NCBI GenBank assembly: GCA_963845485.1 | Contig: CAWJSI010000002.1 | Coordinates: 10,336 to 74,335, forward strand | Direction of reading: 5' to 3' | Origin: Bog-756 sp963845485 | GTDB taxonomy: Bacteria > Actinomycetota > Acidimicrobiia > Acidimicrobiales > RAAP-2 | DNA length: 64,000 bases | In this document: piece by piece, positions 35,349 through 43,265 of the stretch | How the letters are laid out: every line of letters begins with the position of its first letter | How positions within the stretch are numbered: the stretch's first letter is position 1 | Made by a program: the position numbers and the translations under genes | Notes under the pieces: generated by a model | Database searches by the model: none | The model's input: only the letters and a program-made list of their open reading frames with translations | Told to the model about the DNA's origin: nothing

Positions 35349-36779
35349 ATGAGAAGTGGGCGGGGCCGATCACCGGCCCGGGTGACCGCGTCGTCAGCGG
35401 TGGGTGGGTTGGGCTGGTGCGCCTTTGCCGTCTATCTCGTGGTGCAGGCCCGGTTGGGCCCGGTGCTCATCTGGACCGACTCCAAGGCCTACGCCAGGGT
35501 GGCGCGGGCCGGGTTCTCCTCCCGGGCCCTGTGGGCAGGGGCCCGGCCCCCGCTGACGCCGCTGGTCCTGAAGCTGGCCGGGAGCCCGACGGCGTTCGTG
35601 ACGGTGCAGGCGGCGGTGGCCGCGGTGGCCTGGGGGGTGCTGGCCTGGACGGTGGGCCGGCTGGTGGCACCCGGCTGGCGTCGGACCGTGGCCGCACTGC
35701 TCATCCTCGGGTTCGCCACCACCCTCCCCGTCACCCAGTGGAACCGGTCCGAACTGTCCGAGTCCCTCTCCCTCTCCCTCCTGGCGCTGGTGGTGGCCGG
35801 CTTCATCTGGACGTCGCGGACGCCGACATGGCCCCGGGTGGCGGCCACGGCAACGGCCTGCCTGGCCTTCGCCGCCACCCGGGACGCCCAGGTGTGGACG
35901 GTCGGGTTCTTCGCCCTGGCCGCCGGGGTCTTCGCCCTCACCCGGGTCAGATCCGACCGGGGCCGGGCGTTCCGCGCCACCGTGCTGGCCGCGTCGTTGG
36001 TGGGCGTGGTCGTCCTCTGCGAGTGGGGCACCCTCGCCTCCCAGCGGACCACGTCGGACACCGCGGACGTCTTCTTCGTCCGGGTCTTCCCCTACCCCGA
36101 CCGGGTGGCCTGGTTCGCCGCCCGGGGCATGCCCGAGCAGCGCCTCATCGACGAGCTGGCCCGCCAGGCCCCCGCATCGTCGTCCGTGGCCAAGATCGTC
36201 GGGGTCAATCTGTCTGACCCGGCGTTCGCCCCGCTTCGCCGGTGGCTGGCCCACGACGGCGGGCGGAGCTACCTCCACTTCCTCGTCTCCCACCCCTGGT
36301 ATGTGGTGAGCGAGCCGCTCCTCCGGCCCGAACGAGCCTTCAACTCCGCCCAGGGCGATCTGGCCTTCTACGCCCCGACCACCCATACCGCCCGATCACC
36401 TCTGACCCCGGCCCTCTGGCCGCCACTTCTCATCCTTCTGGTCATGGCCGCGCTGGCTCTCTACCTCGGGATCGCCACCGAGGCCACCGGCACCGATCCA
36501 TGGCGGATGGTGGTGGTGCTCACCCTGGTCGGGGTGGCCGCCATGCTGGTGGCCTGGCACGGCGACGGCCAGGAGGTGACCCGGCACACCGTCGAGGGCT
36601 TCGCCGAGGTCCGTCTCGGGATATGGATCCTCTTCGTCATGGGACTGTCGCGCCTACCCCTGCTCCGAGCGGCCCGGCCGGCGGTGGAGGAGACCCCCAG
36701 CCCACCGCCAGTCGAGGACGAGGGCGGCGTTGCCGTGTTGACCCCCCCATCCGAAGACGACCCATCCGCCGGTCCCTGA
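35349..36779 (+). CDS. Polytopic membrane protein of unknown function
   Basis: 476 residues with about 10 hydrophobic segments and a large external loop (residues about 235-330: FFVRVFPYPDRVAWFAARGM...). The early WTDSKAYARVARAG resembles the first loop of GT-C-like glycosyltransferases, where an acidic residue is catalytic, but the match is loose. The C-terminus is Pro/Glu-rich. GGGAGGGCGAGGAGGG precedes the ATG. Confidence 0.75.
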   Translation: MRSGRGRSPARVTASSAVGGLGWCAFAVYLVVQARLGPVLIWTDSKAYARVARAGFSSRALWAGARPPLTPLVLKLAGSPTAFVTVQAAVAAVAWGVLAWTVGRLVAPGWRRTVAALLILGFATTLPVTQWNRSELSESLSLSLLALVVAGFIWTSRTPTWPRVAATATACLAFAATRDAQVWTVGFFALAAGVFALTRVRSDRGRAFRATVLAASLVGVVVLCEWGTLASQRTTSDTADVFFVRVFPYPDRVAWFAARGMPEQRLIDELARQAPASSSVAKIVGVNLSDPAFAPLRRWLAHDGGRSYLHFLVSHPWYVVSEPLLRPERAFNSAQGDLAFYAPTTHTARSPLTPALWPPLLILLVMAALALYLGIATEATGTDPWRMVVVLTLVGVAAMLVAWHGDGQEVTRHTVEGFAEVRLGIWILFVMGLSRLPLLRAARPAVEETPSPPPVEDEGGVAVLTPPSEDDPSAGP

Positions 36780-36819
36780 CCGGGGCCATTGCCGGGTCCG
36801 GCCCAGGCCAATCCATCAA

Positions 36820-36870
36820 CCATTGGTCGAATGAGCGGTGCTCCGGGACCGTCCATTCGATGACAATTGG
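36820..36870. repeat. Imperfect inverted repeat in intergenic region
   Basis: CCATTGGTCGAATG and CATTCGATGACAATTGG face each other across 20 bases, allowing a long hairpin with a three-base bulge after the membrane-protein gene. It may be a terminator or an operator. The remaining 160 bases up to the promoter at 37032 show nothing I recognise. Confidence 0.4.
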
Positions 36871-37031
36871 CCCTTCAGGACACCCACCGGCAGCCGGACG
36901 GATGGCTTGAACCCCGGCAGTAATACCGCTCAGCGTGGTTAGCCCACTACGAAACGGGCAAAAAGGAACGGCTCTGGGAACACCGACATCTACCAAATCG
37001 AGGCACCGGGTTTTGCACTCCGTGTGAACTT

Positions 37032-37060
37032 TTGTGGGGAAGTTTTCGTTGCGATAACTT
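37032..37060 (+). promoter_or_regulatory. Promoter for secreted phosphatase-like gene
   Basis: TTGTGG, a 17-base spacer and TAACTT, placing the transcript start about 23 bases before ATG 37090. The surrounding DNA is AT-rich. Confidence 0.5.
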
Positions 37061-37089
37061 GCGCGACACCTACCGATGAACGGGGCGGC

Positions 37090-39870
37090 ATGAAAAAGCG
37101 GGCTTCGCTCGGCGTTGTGATGGGAGTGGTCGTCCTGGTCGGGGCGGTGTCATCGGTCGTCGTCATGAGGGCGGCGTCGGCCGACAGTCCCCTCCCCGTA
37201 GCGCCCTACAGCGGCTTCAATCCCGCGCTCACCCGGGCCCCCTACGTGACCGATCTCACCCAGACCTCGGCCTCGATCAACTGGGCCACCAACTCGCCGA
37301 CGGCCGGCTCGGTGCTCGCCACGCCGACCGTGGCCGACTCGTCGTGTTCGGCCGCCGTGACCAGCTGGACCGGGTCGGCCGCCGTGGCCCCCTCGTCGCT
37401 CCCGGCCCCGGTCAATCCCGTGAGTGCGGTTCCCTCGCCCAGCCTCACCAGCCGTGAGTTCACGGTGAACGCCGTCTCGGAGTTCCAGTCCTCGGTCGAC
37501 CTGACCGGCCTGGCCCCGGGCACGCAGTACTGCTACTCGGTCTTCTCGAGCGACCGGCCCGGAGCGGTCAATCTCCTGCCCGCCGCCCAGCCCTTCCAGT
37601 TGTTCACCACGCTCAGCCCGTCGAGTGCCCAGTCGTCGGCGCCGGTGACCTTCGACGTGACCGATGACACCGGCGAGAACTACTACTTCACCAGTCAGGA
37701 CGCCACGACCGACATCCCCTTCCCCGGTGGGGTGAACCCCGACCAGGCATCCCTCGACCACCAGATCGGCCTCTCGGGGGCCAACTTCCTTCTTTCGGTA
37801 GGCGACATCGCCTACAGCGGGACCACCCAGACGACCTTCGGCGACCTCCAACAGACCGGCACCCAACCCGAGGTGAGCAACATCTTCGGGCCGTCCTACC
37901 TGCCCCAGACCGGCGGCGTCCCCATCTTCTCGGGTCCGGGAGACCACGGCCAGAACATCAATCCCCTGAAGGTCTTCCCGAACGCCAACACGGCCACCGC
38001 CTCGGGGGGGACCTACGCCTACGACAGCTACTCGGGCATCGACGGGGTGGCCGGTGACTCCCCGGACAACTGGTACGCCTTTTCCACCTCGGATGTCCGG
38101 GTCTACGTGCTCGACGGCGCCTGGTCGGACTCGGTGGCCAACAAGCTGGGCACGACCACGGGGGCACTGTGCGGAACGCCCGGCACTAGTCCCGCCGTCT
38201 ACTGCGAGCCCTACCAGGCCGACGCCGACGAGCACTGGCAGGCCTCCTCGCCCGAGTACAAGTGGCTCCAGGCCGACCTCGCCCAGCACCCCGGGGGCGT
38301 CAAGGTGGCCATGTTCCACTATCCCCTGCGCTCGGACAACGCCACCCAACCCTCGGACCCGTACCTGCAGAACAGCCCGGCCAATCCCGCCGCCTCCACC
38401 AGCCTCGAGGCCCTCCTGGCCGCCAACGGCGTGAAGCTGGCCTTCAACGGGCACGCCCACATCTACCAGCGGACCGTCCCCAACGGGGCCGGAACGATCA
38501 CCAACTACGTGACCGGAGGCGGGGGCGGCGTCCTCGAACCCGTGCTGGGCGGAGCCACCTGCCAGGCCCTGACCCATGGGACGGCGCCACCGGACAAGGA
38601 CGTCTACGCGCTGGGCTGGAACCCCACCCACGCCACGGGCAGCGCGTGCAGCACCAACAACACCGCTCCCACGCCCACGGCGGCCGCCGATGTCTACAGC
38701 TTCTTGAAGGTGACGGTGCAGGGCACCACGGTGACGGTCACGCCGACCAACGCGGCAGGAGGCACCTTCGACGTCCAGACCTACACCTACCCGACGGCCG
38801 GTGGCCCCTCGACGCCGTCCGGCGTGACGGCGGCGGTCACCTCCCCCACCTCGGTGCAGTTGCGCTGGAACCCCTCCACCGAGGCCGGCGGCTCCATCGC
38901 CTCGTACCGCATCGACCGGAACGGTTCGACCCTGGCCACGGTCGGGGCCTCGACCACAACCTTCACCGACGAGACGGCCGCGGTGGGCACGACCTACTCC
39001 TACTCTGTGGCCGCCGTGGACGGGAGCGGTACGCCGTCGTGGCCGGGACAGGCCAACCAGGTGACCACACCCGACCCCACCGAGTCGGGCGCCTCGGGTC
39101 CGGGCCAACCCGGGTGCAGCGACAGCCTCCCGTCCGGATCGGTCGTGGGGGCGGCCGCCCTCGACGACGGCTCGGGCTACTTCGAAGTAGACCGGTCCGG
39201 TGACGTGGCGGCCTTCGGTGCCGCCGTCTGTTATGGCGGACTGAGTGGGACCCATCTCAACCAGCCCATCGTGGGCATGGCCGTCGATCCGAGCACCGGT
39301 GGCTACTGGCTGGTGGCCAGCGACGGCGGGGTCTTCTCGTTCAACGCCCCCTTCCAGGGATCGACCGGCGCCATCCGGCTGAACAAGCCCATCGTGGGCG
39401 TGGGAGCCACCCCCGACGGCTCGGGCTACTGGCTGGTGGCCAGCGACGGCGGGATCTTCTCGTTCAACGCCCCGTTCTACGGCGGCACCGGGCTCATGAA
39501 GCTCAACAAGCCCGTCGTGGGCATGGCCGTCGACCGGAGCACGGGTGGCTACTGGCTGGTGGCCAGTGACGGCGGGGTGTTCAACTTCCACGCTCCCTTC
39601 GACGGTGCCACCGGCGGCATGAGACTCAACCAGCCCATCGTGGGCATCGATCCCACCGCGGATGGGAACGGCTACCGACTGGTGGCGGCGGACGGCGGGG
39701 TGTTCACCGGCTTCAACACGCCCTTCTACGGTGGGACCGGCCTCATCCGGTTGAATAGGCCCATCGTCACCACCATCAACGACAACGCCGGAAACGGCTA
39801 CTGGCTGGTGGCCAGCGACGGCGGGGTGTTCTCCTTCCACGCCCCCTTCTACGGCTCGGCAGCCGCCTAG
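37090..39870 (+). CDS. Secreted purple-acid-phosphatase-like protein with six-repeat domain
   Basis: 926 residues. Signal peptide (MKKRASLGVVMGVVVLVG...SADS). An N-terminal beta domain (residues about 46-175) is followed by a metallophosphoesterase core with DDTG (192-195), GDIAY (238-242), GPGDHG (282-287, where GNHD/E is expected), FHYP (409-412) and GHAHIYQR (454-461). A fibronectin III domain covers about 596-690, then six GYWLVASDGGVF repeats. The Asn of the GNH motif is changed, so metal binding may be altered. ATG 37090 fits the signal peptide; the longer frame from 37024 does not. Confidence 0.85.
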   Translation: MKKRASLGVVMGVVVLVGAVSSVVVMRAASADSPLPVAPYSGFNPALTRAPYVTDLTQTSASINWATNSPTAGSVLATPTVADSSCSAAVTSWTGSAAVAPSSLPAPVNPVSAVPSPSLTSREFTVNAVSEFQSSVDLTGLAPGTQYCYSVFSSDRPGAVNLLPAAQPFQLFTTLSPSSAQSSAPVTFDVTDDTGENYYFTSQDATTDIPFPGGVNPDQASLDHQIGLSGANFLLSVGDIAYSGTTQTTFGDLQQTGTQPEVSNIFGPSYLPQTGGVPIFSGPGDHGQNINPLKVFPNANTATASGGTYAYDSYSGIDGVAGDSPDNWYAFSTSDVRVYVLDGAWSDSVANKLGTTTGALCGTPGTSPAVYCEPYQADADEHWQASSPEYKWLQADLAQHPGGVKVAMFHYPLRSDNATQPSDPYLQNSPANPAASTSLEALLAANGVKLAFNGHAHIYQRTVPNGAGTITNYVTGGGGGVLEPVLGGATCQALTHGTAPPDKDVYALGWNPTHATGSACSTNNTAPTPTAAADVYSFLKVTVQGTTVTVTPTNAAGGTFDVQTYTYPTAGGPSTPSGVTAAVTSPTSVQLRWNPSTEAGGSIASYRIDRNGSTLATVGASTTTFTDETAAVGTTYSYSVAAVDGSGTPSWPGQANQVTTPDPTESGASGPGQPGCSDSLPSGSVVGAAALDDGSGYFEVDRSGDVAAFGAAVCYGGLSGTHLNQPIVGMAVDPSTGGYWLVASDGGVFSFNAPFQGSTGAIRLNKPIVGVGATPDGSGYWLVASDGGIFSFNAPFYGGTGLMKLNKPVVGMAVDRSTGGYWLVASDGGVFNFHAPFDGATGGMRLNQPIVGIDPTADGNGYRLVAADGGVFTGFNTPFYGGTGLIRLNRPIVTTINDNAGNGYWLVASDGGVFSFHAPFYGSAAA
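39175..39870 (+). repeat. Six tandem repeats (GYWLVASDGG type)
   Basis: Six units; the first (GYFEVDRSGDVAAFG) is degenerate and the last stops after its first half. The middle units are near-identical at DNA level (GGCTACTGGCTGGTGGCC). Confidence 0.88.
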
Positions 39871-39968
39871 CACCGGCGATCCACCACCTGGCGGGCAGGG
39901 CATCTTCACTGCCAGCGTCGAGCGAGTGGCGGTGAGCGCGATTCTCGGAGCGCCGGGATAAATCTCGG

Positions 39969-39974
39969 CACAAT
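39969..39974 (+). promoter_or_regulatory. -10 element (CACAAT)
   Basis: CACAAT six bases before the GTG of the 9-codon ORF at 39981; the same hexamer and spacing occur at 48671 and 58104. Confidence 0.4.
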
Positions 39975-39980
39975 GGTGGC

Positions 39981-40010
39981 GTGAGGGATGACGAGGGGCG
40001 CAGGGCATGA
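39981..40010 (+). CDS. 9-codon leader ORF
   Basis: GTG ... TGA encoding MRDDEGRRA. The TGA overlaps the ATG of the next gene (ATGA), the same design and length as the ORF at 12200-12229. Leaderless reading is suggested by CACAAT six bases upstream. Translation is inferred. Confidence 0.35.
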   Translation: MRDDEGRRA

Positions 40011-40402
40011 GGCACGGACGGCGATCGCTCGAACGCTGGCTGGCCGAGGCCTGGCCGTTGGTGCGTTCGTTGATGGAGGCCGAGGACCGGCTCATCTCGG
40101 CGTCCGAGGCGCCGGCCGTCCTGGTCCTCGCCGCCTGCGACCAGCTGAACGCCACGCTGGCCCACGCCGAACGGTGGCTCGACTCACGCCGCTGCCCGGA
40201 TGACAACTTCGGGCTGCAGTTCCGGGAGCTGATCGCGGCGTGCAAGGGCCTCTCGGCCATCATGCAGACGGTGACGCGGGAGGCTCCCGAGGGAGGATGG
40301 GTCGACCGTCGGGAGATCGCCGACCGCATCGGTGAGAACTTCATGGACCGCGTCCAGCAGGCCTCACGGGCCCGCCTCTATCTCCAGCAGTGGAGTACCT
40401 GA
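40007..40402 (+). CDS. Hypothetical helical protein
   Basis: 131 residues, predicted mostly helical and amphipathic (WLAEAWPLVRSLMEAEDRLISA ... reading in short helices), cytosolic, no family recognised. It has no good SD at its ATG and is preceded by the coupled 9-codon ORF, so its expression may depend on that ORF. Confidence 0.6.
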   Translation: MRHGRRSLERWLAEAWPLVRSLMEAEDRLISASEAPAVLVLAACDQLNATLAHAERWLDSRRCPDDNFGLQFRELIAACKGLSAIMQTVTREAPEGGWVDRREIADRIGENFMDRVQQASRARLYLQQWST

Positions 40403-40561
40403 CCCCTCCCCGTCCCACCGATGTCGAGACGTCGGGGTGTCGCCTACCGCCGGGTCGCCTCACTCCATCCGAGCAGAGGAACGGCGACATCGGGTAGTCC
40501 CGAAGCCCACTTCGCCCAGTCCGTGCACCAATCATCCCCGGCTGATAACCGCGGCCCGGGG

Positions 40562-40567
40562 TAATCT
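40562..40567 (+). promoter_or_regulatory. -10 element (TAATCT)
   Basis: TAATCT six bases before GTG 40574. Confidence 0.45.
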
Positions 40568-40573
40568 CACGCC

Positions 40574-41161
40574 GTGGCCATGACCCCCGTAGCTCCGGCG
40601 CCCGTGCCCTCGTCCGATCCCCCATCGACCGGCCCGCTCCCCCGGTGGGTCCTGCCGGTGGTCATCGCTTCGATCGTCCTCGGCCTGGCCGGTCTCGGGA
40701 CCGGGATCTACGCCATCACCAAGATTCCGCCCAAGGTCTCGGGCCCTACCGGTCGGACCGGTGAGACGGGACCGGCGGGACCGGCGGGACCGGCCGGGCC
40801 TGCCGGCGTCGCTGGACCGGTAGGTCCGGCGGGCCAGCCGGGCACCGTGGTCGGCGGATCCGTCGTCACCGGACCGGCCATGGCCACAGCGGCGGGTGCG
40901 GCCGTCGGTACCCAACTGGTGGGCAAGGTGACGTGTCCGGCCGGCAAGGTCGTGCTCAGCGGAGGGGCACAGATCTCGGCCTCGGTGCCGGGCAGCGCCG
41001 TCGCCCTCCGATCCTCCTTCCCGGTCAGCACGACGAGCTGGCAGGTGGTCGGCGTGGTGAGCGCCACGCTGCCCGTTGGCGCGGTCATGGACATGACGCC
41101 ATTCGCCCTCTGCGGCGACAGCGTCCCCAAAGAGACCACCACCACGACCACCAAGCCCTGA
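40574..41161 (+). CDS. Membrane-anchored collagen-like protein
   Basis: 195 residues. One transmembrane helix (residues about 24-50, VLPVVIASIVLGLAGLGTG) precedes a collagen-like Gly-x-y run of about 15 triplets (GPTGRTGETGPAGPAG ...), then a globular beta-type domain with CPAGKVVLSGGAQI and a Thr-rich tail. Topology suggests an outward stalk and head. GTG GCC ATG gives two starts; the GTG fits the -10 spacing. Confidence 0.8.
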   Translation: MAMTPVAPAPVPSSDPPSTGPLPRWVLPVVIASIVLGLAGLGTGIYAITKIPPKVSGPTGRTGETGPAGPAGPAGPAGVAGPVGPAGQPGTVVGGSVVTGPAMATAAGAAVGTQLVGKVTCPAGKVVLSGGAQISASVPGSAVALRSSFPVSTTSWQVVGVVSATLPVGAVMDMTPFALCGDSVPKETTTTTTKP

Positions 41162-41166
41162 GTACC

Positions 41167-41185
41167 GGTCGCCTCCACGGCGACC
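41167..41185. terminator. Hairpin between convergent genes
   Basis: GGTCGCC, a 5-base loop and GGCGACC, right after the collagen-like gene and before the convergent monooxygenase. Perfect 7-bp stem, no U-tract. Confidence 0.4.
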
Positions 41186-41208
41186 AATGGGCACTCAGCT
41201 CCGGTCAG

Positions 41209-42237
41209 TCATGAGGGCGCGCGTGTCGCGCCATCGGCCAGCCGTCGGATGATGACTGCGGCCGGGTCGGTGGTGATCCCCCGCCAACCCGTGCCTGCCC
41301 ACAGGTTGGGCACCGAAGGGTCTCCGGCGCGGGTGGCCGCAGCCCGCAGGGGACGGGTCAGGTGGTGCACCTCGGGATAGGCCTGGGGCGCCTGCCCGTC
41401 GTGGGCCATGGCGAACTCGTTGGCCAGCCCCCGGGCCAAGCGTCCGCTGAAGGCACGGGTGACGATCGTGTCGGGGTAGCGACCGTCGAGCAGTGCGGCC
41501 CGGTAGGGCGACGAGGTCCCCGCCTCGGGGGTACAGAGGAGGGCCGTCCCGATCTGGACGGCGCTGGCGCCGGCGGTCAGCGCCTCGGCGGCGTCGTTGC
41601 CCGTCATGATTCCGCCCGCTCCGATGAGGGGAACGTCGGTGACCGCGGCGATGGCGGCGAGTAGGAGCCGGAGGGGGCGCTGGTTGGGGCCGAGGTCGAT
41701 GAAGCAGCCCTGGTGGCCACCGGCCTCGGTCCCCTGCACGGCCAATACGTCGCTGCCGACGTCAGCTGCCGCGTGCGCCTCGGCCACCGACGTCACCGTC
41801 ACGGCCACCCGGCAGCCGGTGGCGTGCAGGCGGTCGACGGCCTCGGCGGTCGGACAGCCGAAGGTGAAACTGACCACATCGATCCGGGCCGATCCGACCA
41901 CCTCCAGCTTGGCCGGGTAGGCGTCGTCGTCCCAGTGCGGCTCGCCCAGCGCCACGCCCAGACGCTCGGCCTCGGATTCGAGCTCGCCGGCGTATCGGGC
42001 CACCGCGGCGGAGTCACCCGCCTTCGAGGGTACGAAGAGGTTGACCCCGAAGGGGGCATCGGTCAGGGACCGGGTGGCGGCGATCTCGGAGGCCAGTTGA
42101 TCGGGCGTCTGGTACCCGGCAGCCAGGAAGCCGTACCCGCCGGCGTTGGACACCGCGGCGGCCAGAGCCGGAGTCGAAGGGCCGCCGGCCATGGGGGCCT
42201 GCACGACGGGAAGCTCACTCAAGAGCCCCGGGATCAT
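41209..42237 (-). CDS. Nitronate monooxygenase family protein
   Basis: 342 residues of an FMN-binding TIM barrel: MAGGPSTPALAAAVSNAGG, GSDVLAVQGTEAGGHQG (with the catalytic-type His) and PLIGAGGIMTG for phosphate binding. Nitronate monooxygenases oxidise alkyl nitronates, including propionate-3-nitronate. ATG 42237 overlaps the purU stop (ATGA), so the two are coupled, an unusual pairing. The longer frame starting at 42549 overlaps purU and is false. Confidence 0.88.
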   Translation of the reverse strand: MIPGLLSELPVVQAPMAGGPSTPALAAAVSNAGGYGFLAAGYQTPDQLASEIAATRSLTDAPFGVNLFVPSKAGDSAAVARYAGELESEAERLGVALGEPHWDDDAYPAKLEVVGSARIDVVSFTFGCPTAEAVDRLHATGCRVAVTVTSVAEAHAAADVGSDVLAVQGTEAGGHQGCFIDLGPNQRPLRLLLAAIAAVTDVPLIGAGGIMTGNDAAEALTAGASAVQIGTALLCTPEAGTSSPYRAALLDGRYPDTIVTRAFSGRLARGLANEFAMAHDGQAPQAYPEVHHLTRPLRAAATRAGDPSVPNLWAGTGWRGITTDPAAVIIRRLADGATRAPS

Positions 42238-43085
42238 CCGAAGACGACGGTCTTGTTCCCGTTGAGCAGCACCCGGTCCTCCAGGTGCCACCGGAGACCG
42301 CGCACCAGCACCGAGCGTTCGATGTCCCGACCGATGCGGAGCAGCTCTTCCACACTGTCGGCGTGGTCGATCCGGATCGTGTCCTGCTCGATGATGGGAC
42401 CGGCATCCAGGGTGGTAGTGACGTAGTGGCAGGTGGCCCCGATCAGCTTCACCCCCCGTTCGAAAGCCTGGTGGTAGGGCCGGGCTCCGGCGAACGAGGG
42501 CAGAAAGCTGTGGTGGATGTTGATGATCCGGCCGGGATAGCGCTCGCACACTGTCGGAGGAAGAATCTGCATGAAGCGGGCCAGCACCATCACGTCACCG
42601 TCGACGGCATCGAACCGGGACACGATCTCGTCGAATGCCTCCGCCTTGGCCCCTTGCTCGAAAGGCACGTGGCGGAACTCGATGCCGTACCACTCGACGA
42701 GTGGTCGGAGGTCGGGATGGTTGGCCATGACGAGCGGGATGTCGCAGGCCAGGTCTCCGCTACGCCAGCGGTGGAGCATGTCGGCCAGGCAGTGGTCCTC
42801 CTTGCTGGCCAATACCACGACCGTGCGGCGTTCCTCGGTGTCCCGCAAGTGCCAGGTCAGGTCGTACTCCCGAGCCACATCGGCGAACCGCCGGGCGAAC
42901 TCGTCCCCGTCGAAGGGGAGGCTCTCGGCCAGGATCTCGATGCGCTGGAAGAACCTTCCCGAGGTCAGGTCGCTGTGCTGGGCTGCCTCGACCACCCATC
43001 CGCCGTGAGTGGCGATGAACCCGGTGACGGCGGCCACGATGCCGGTGCCGTCGGGACAGGTGACCGTGAGTACGAAGCGACGCAT
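42234..43085 (-). CDS. purU: Formyltetrahydrofolate deformylase
   Basis: 283 residues. An N-terminal ACT domain (RFVLTVTCPDGTGIVAAVTGF) and a formyltransferase-fold domain with NIHHSFLPSF and GATCHYVTTTLDAGPII, the PurU hallmarks. It hydrolyses 10-formyl-THF to THF and formate, balancing one-carbon pools and feeding formate to purine synthesis. I prefer ATG 43085, which matches the family N-terminus and has AAGTAT six bases upstream; ATG 43115 adds ten residues. Confidence 0.92.
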   Translation of the reverse strand: MRRFVLTVTCPDGTGIVAAVTGFIATHGGWVVEAAQHSDLTSGRFFQRIEILAESLPFDGDEFARRFADVAREYDLTWHLRDTEERRTVVVLASKEDHCLADMLHRWRSGDLACDIPLVMANHPDLRPLVEWYGIEFRHVPFEQGAKAEAFDEIVSRFDAVDGDVMVLARFMQILPPTVCERYPGRIINIHHSFLPSFAGARPYHQAFERGVKLIGATCHYVTTTLDAGPIIEQDTIRIDHADSVEELLRIGRDIERSVLVRGLRWHLEDRVLLNGNKTVVFG

Positions 43086-43265
43086 CTGCCAATACTTGTC
43101 GACTTTGGGCACCATCGCGATGCGGGGGTCGCCACGACCCTCCTCGCCCCTGGCACACTCCAGCGCCGTTCCGACACCGGAGGAGCCCGCCAGCCCCGCC
43201 CATCACCACCACGCTGGCCAGGTGAGATGGGCTGAAGGGCCCGGCCGTCGGACGGTCGGGAACCG

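Noticed and set aside
36871..37031. Possible riboswitch before the phosphatase-like gene
   Set aside because: I looked for c-di-GMP, c-di-AMP, cobalamin and SAM-IV core motifs and saw none.
37150..40344. 1064-codon open frame antisense to the phosphatase-like gene
   Set aside because: Low-complexity Gly/Arg/His-rich translation, opposite a gene with clear domains; a GC-skew shadow.
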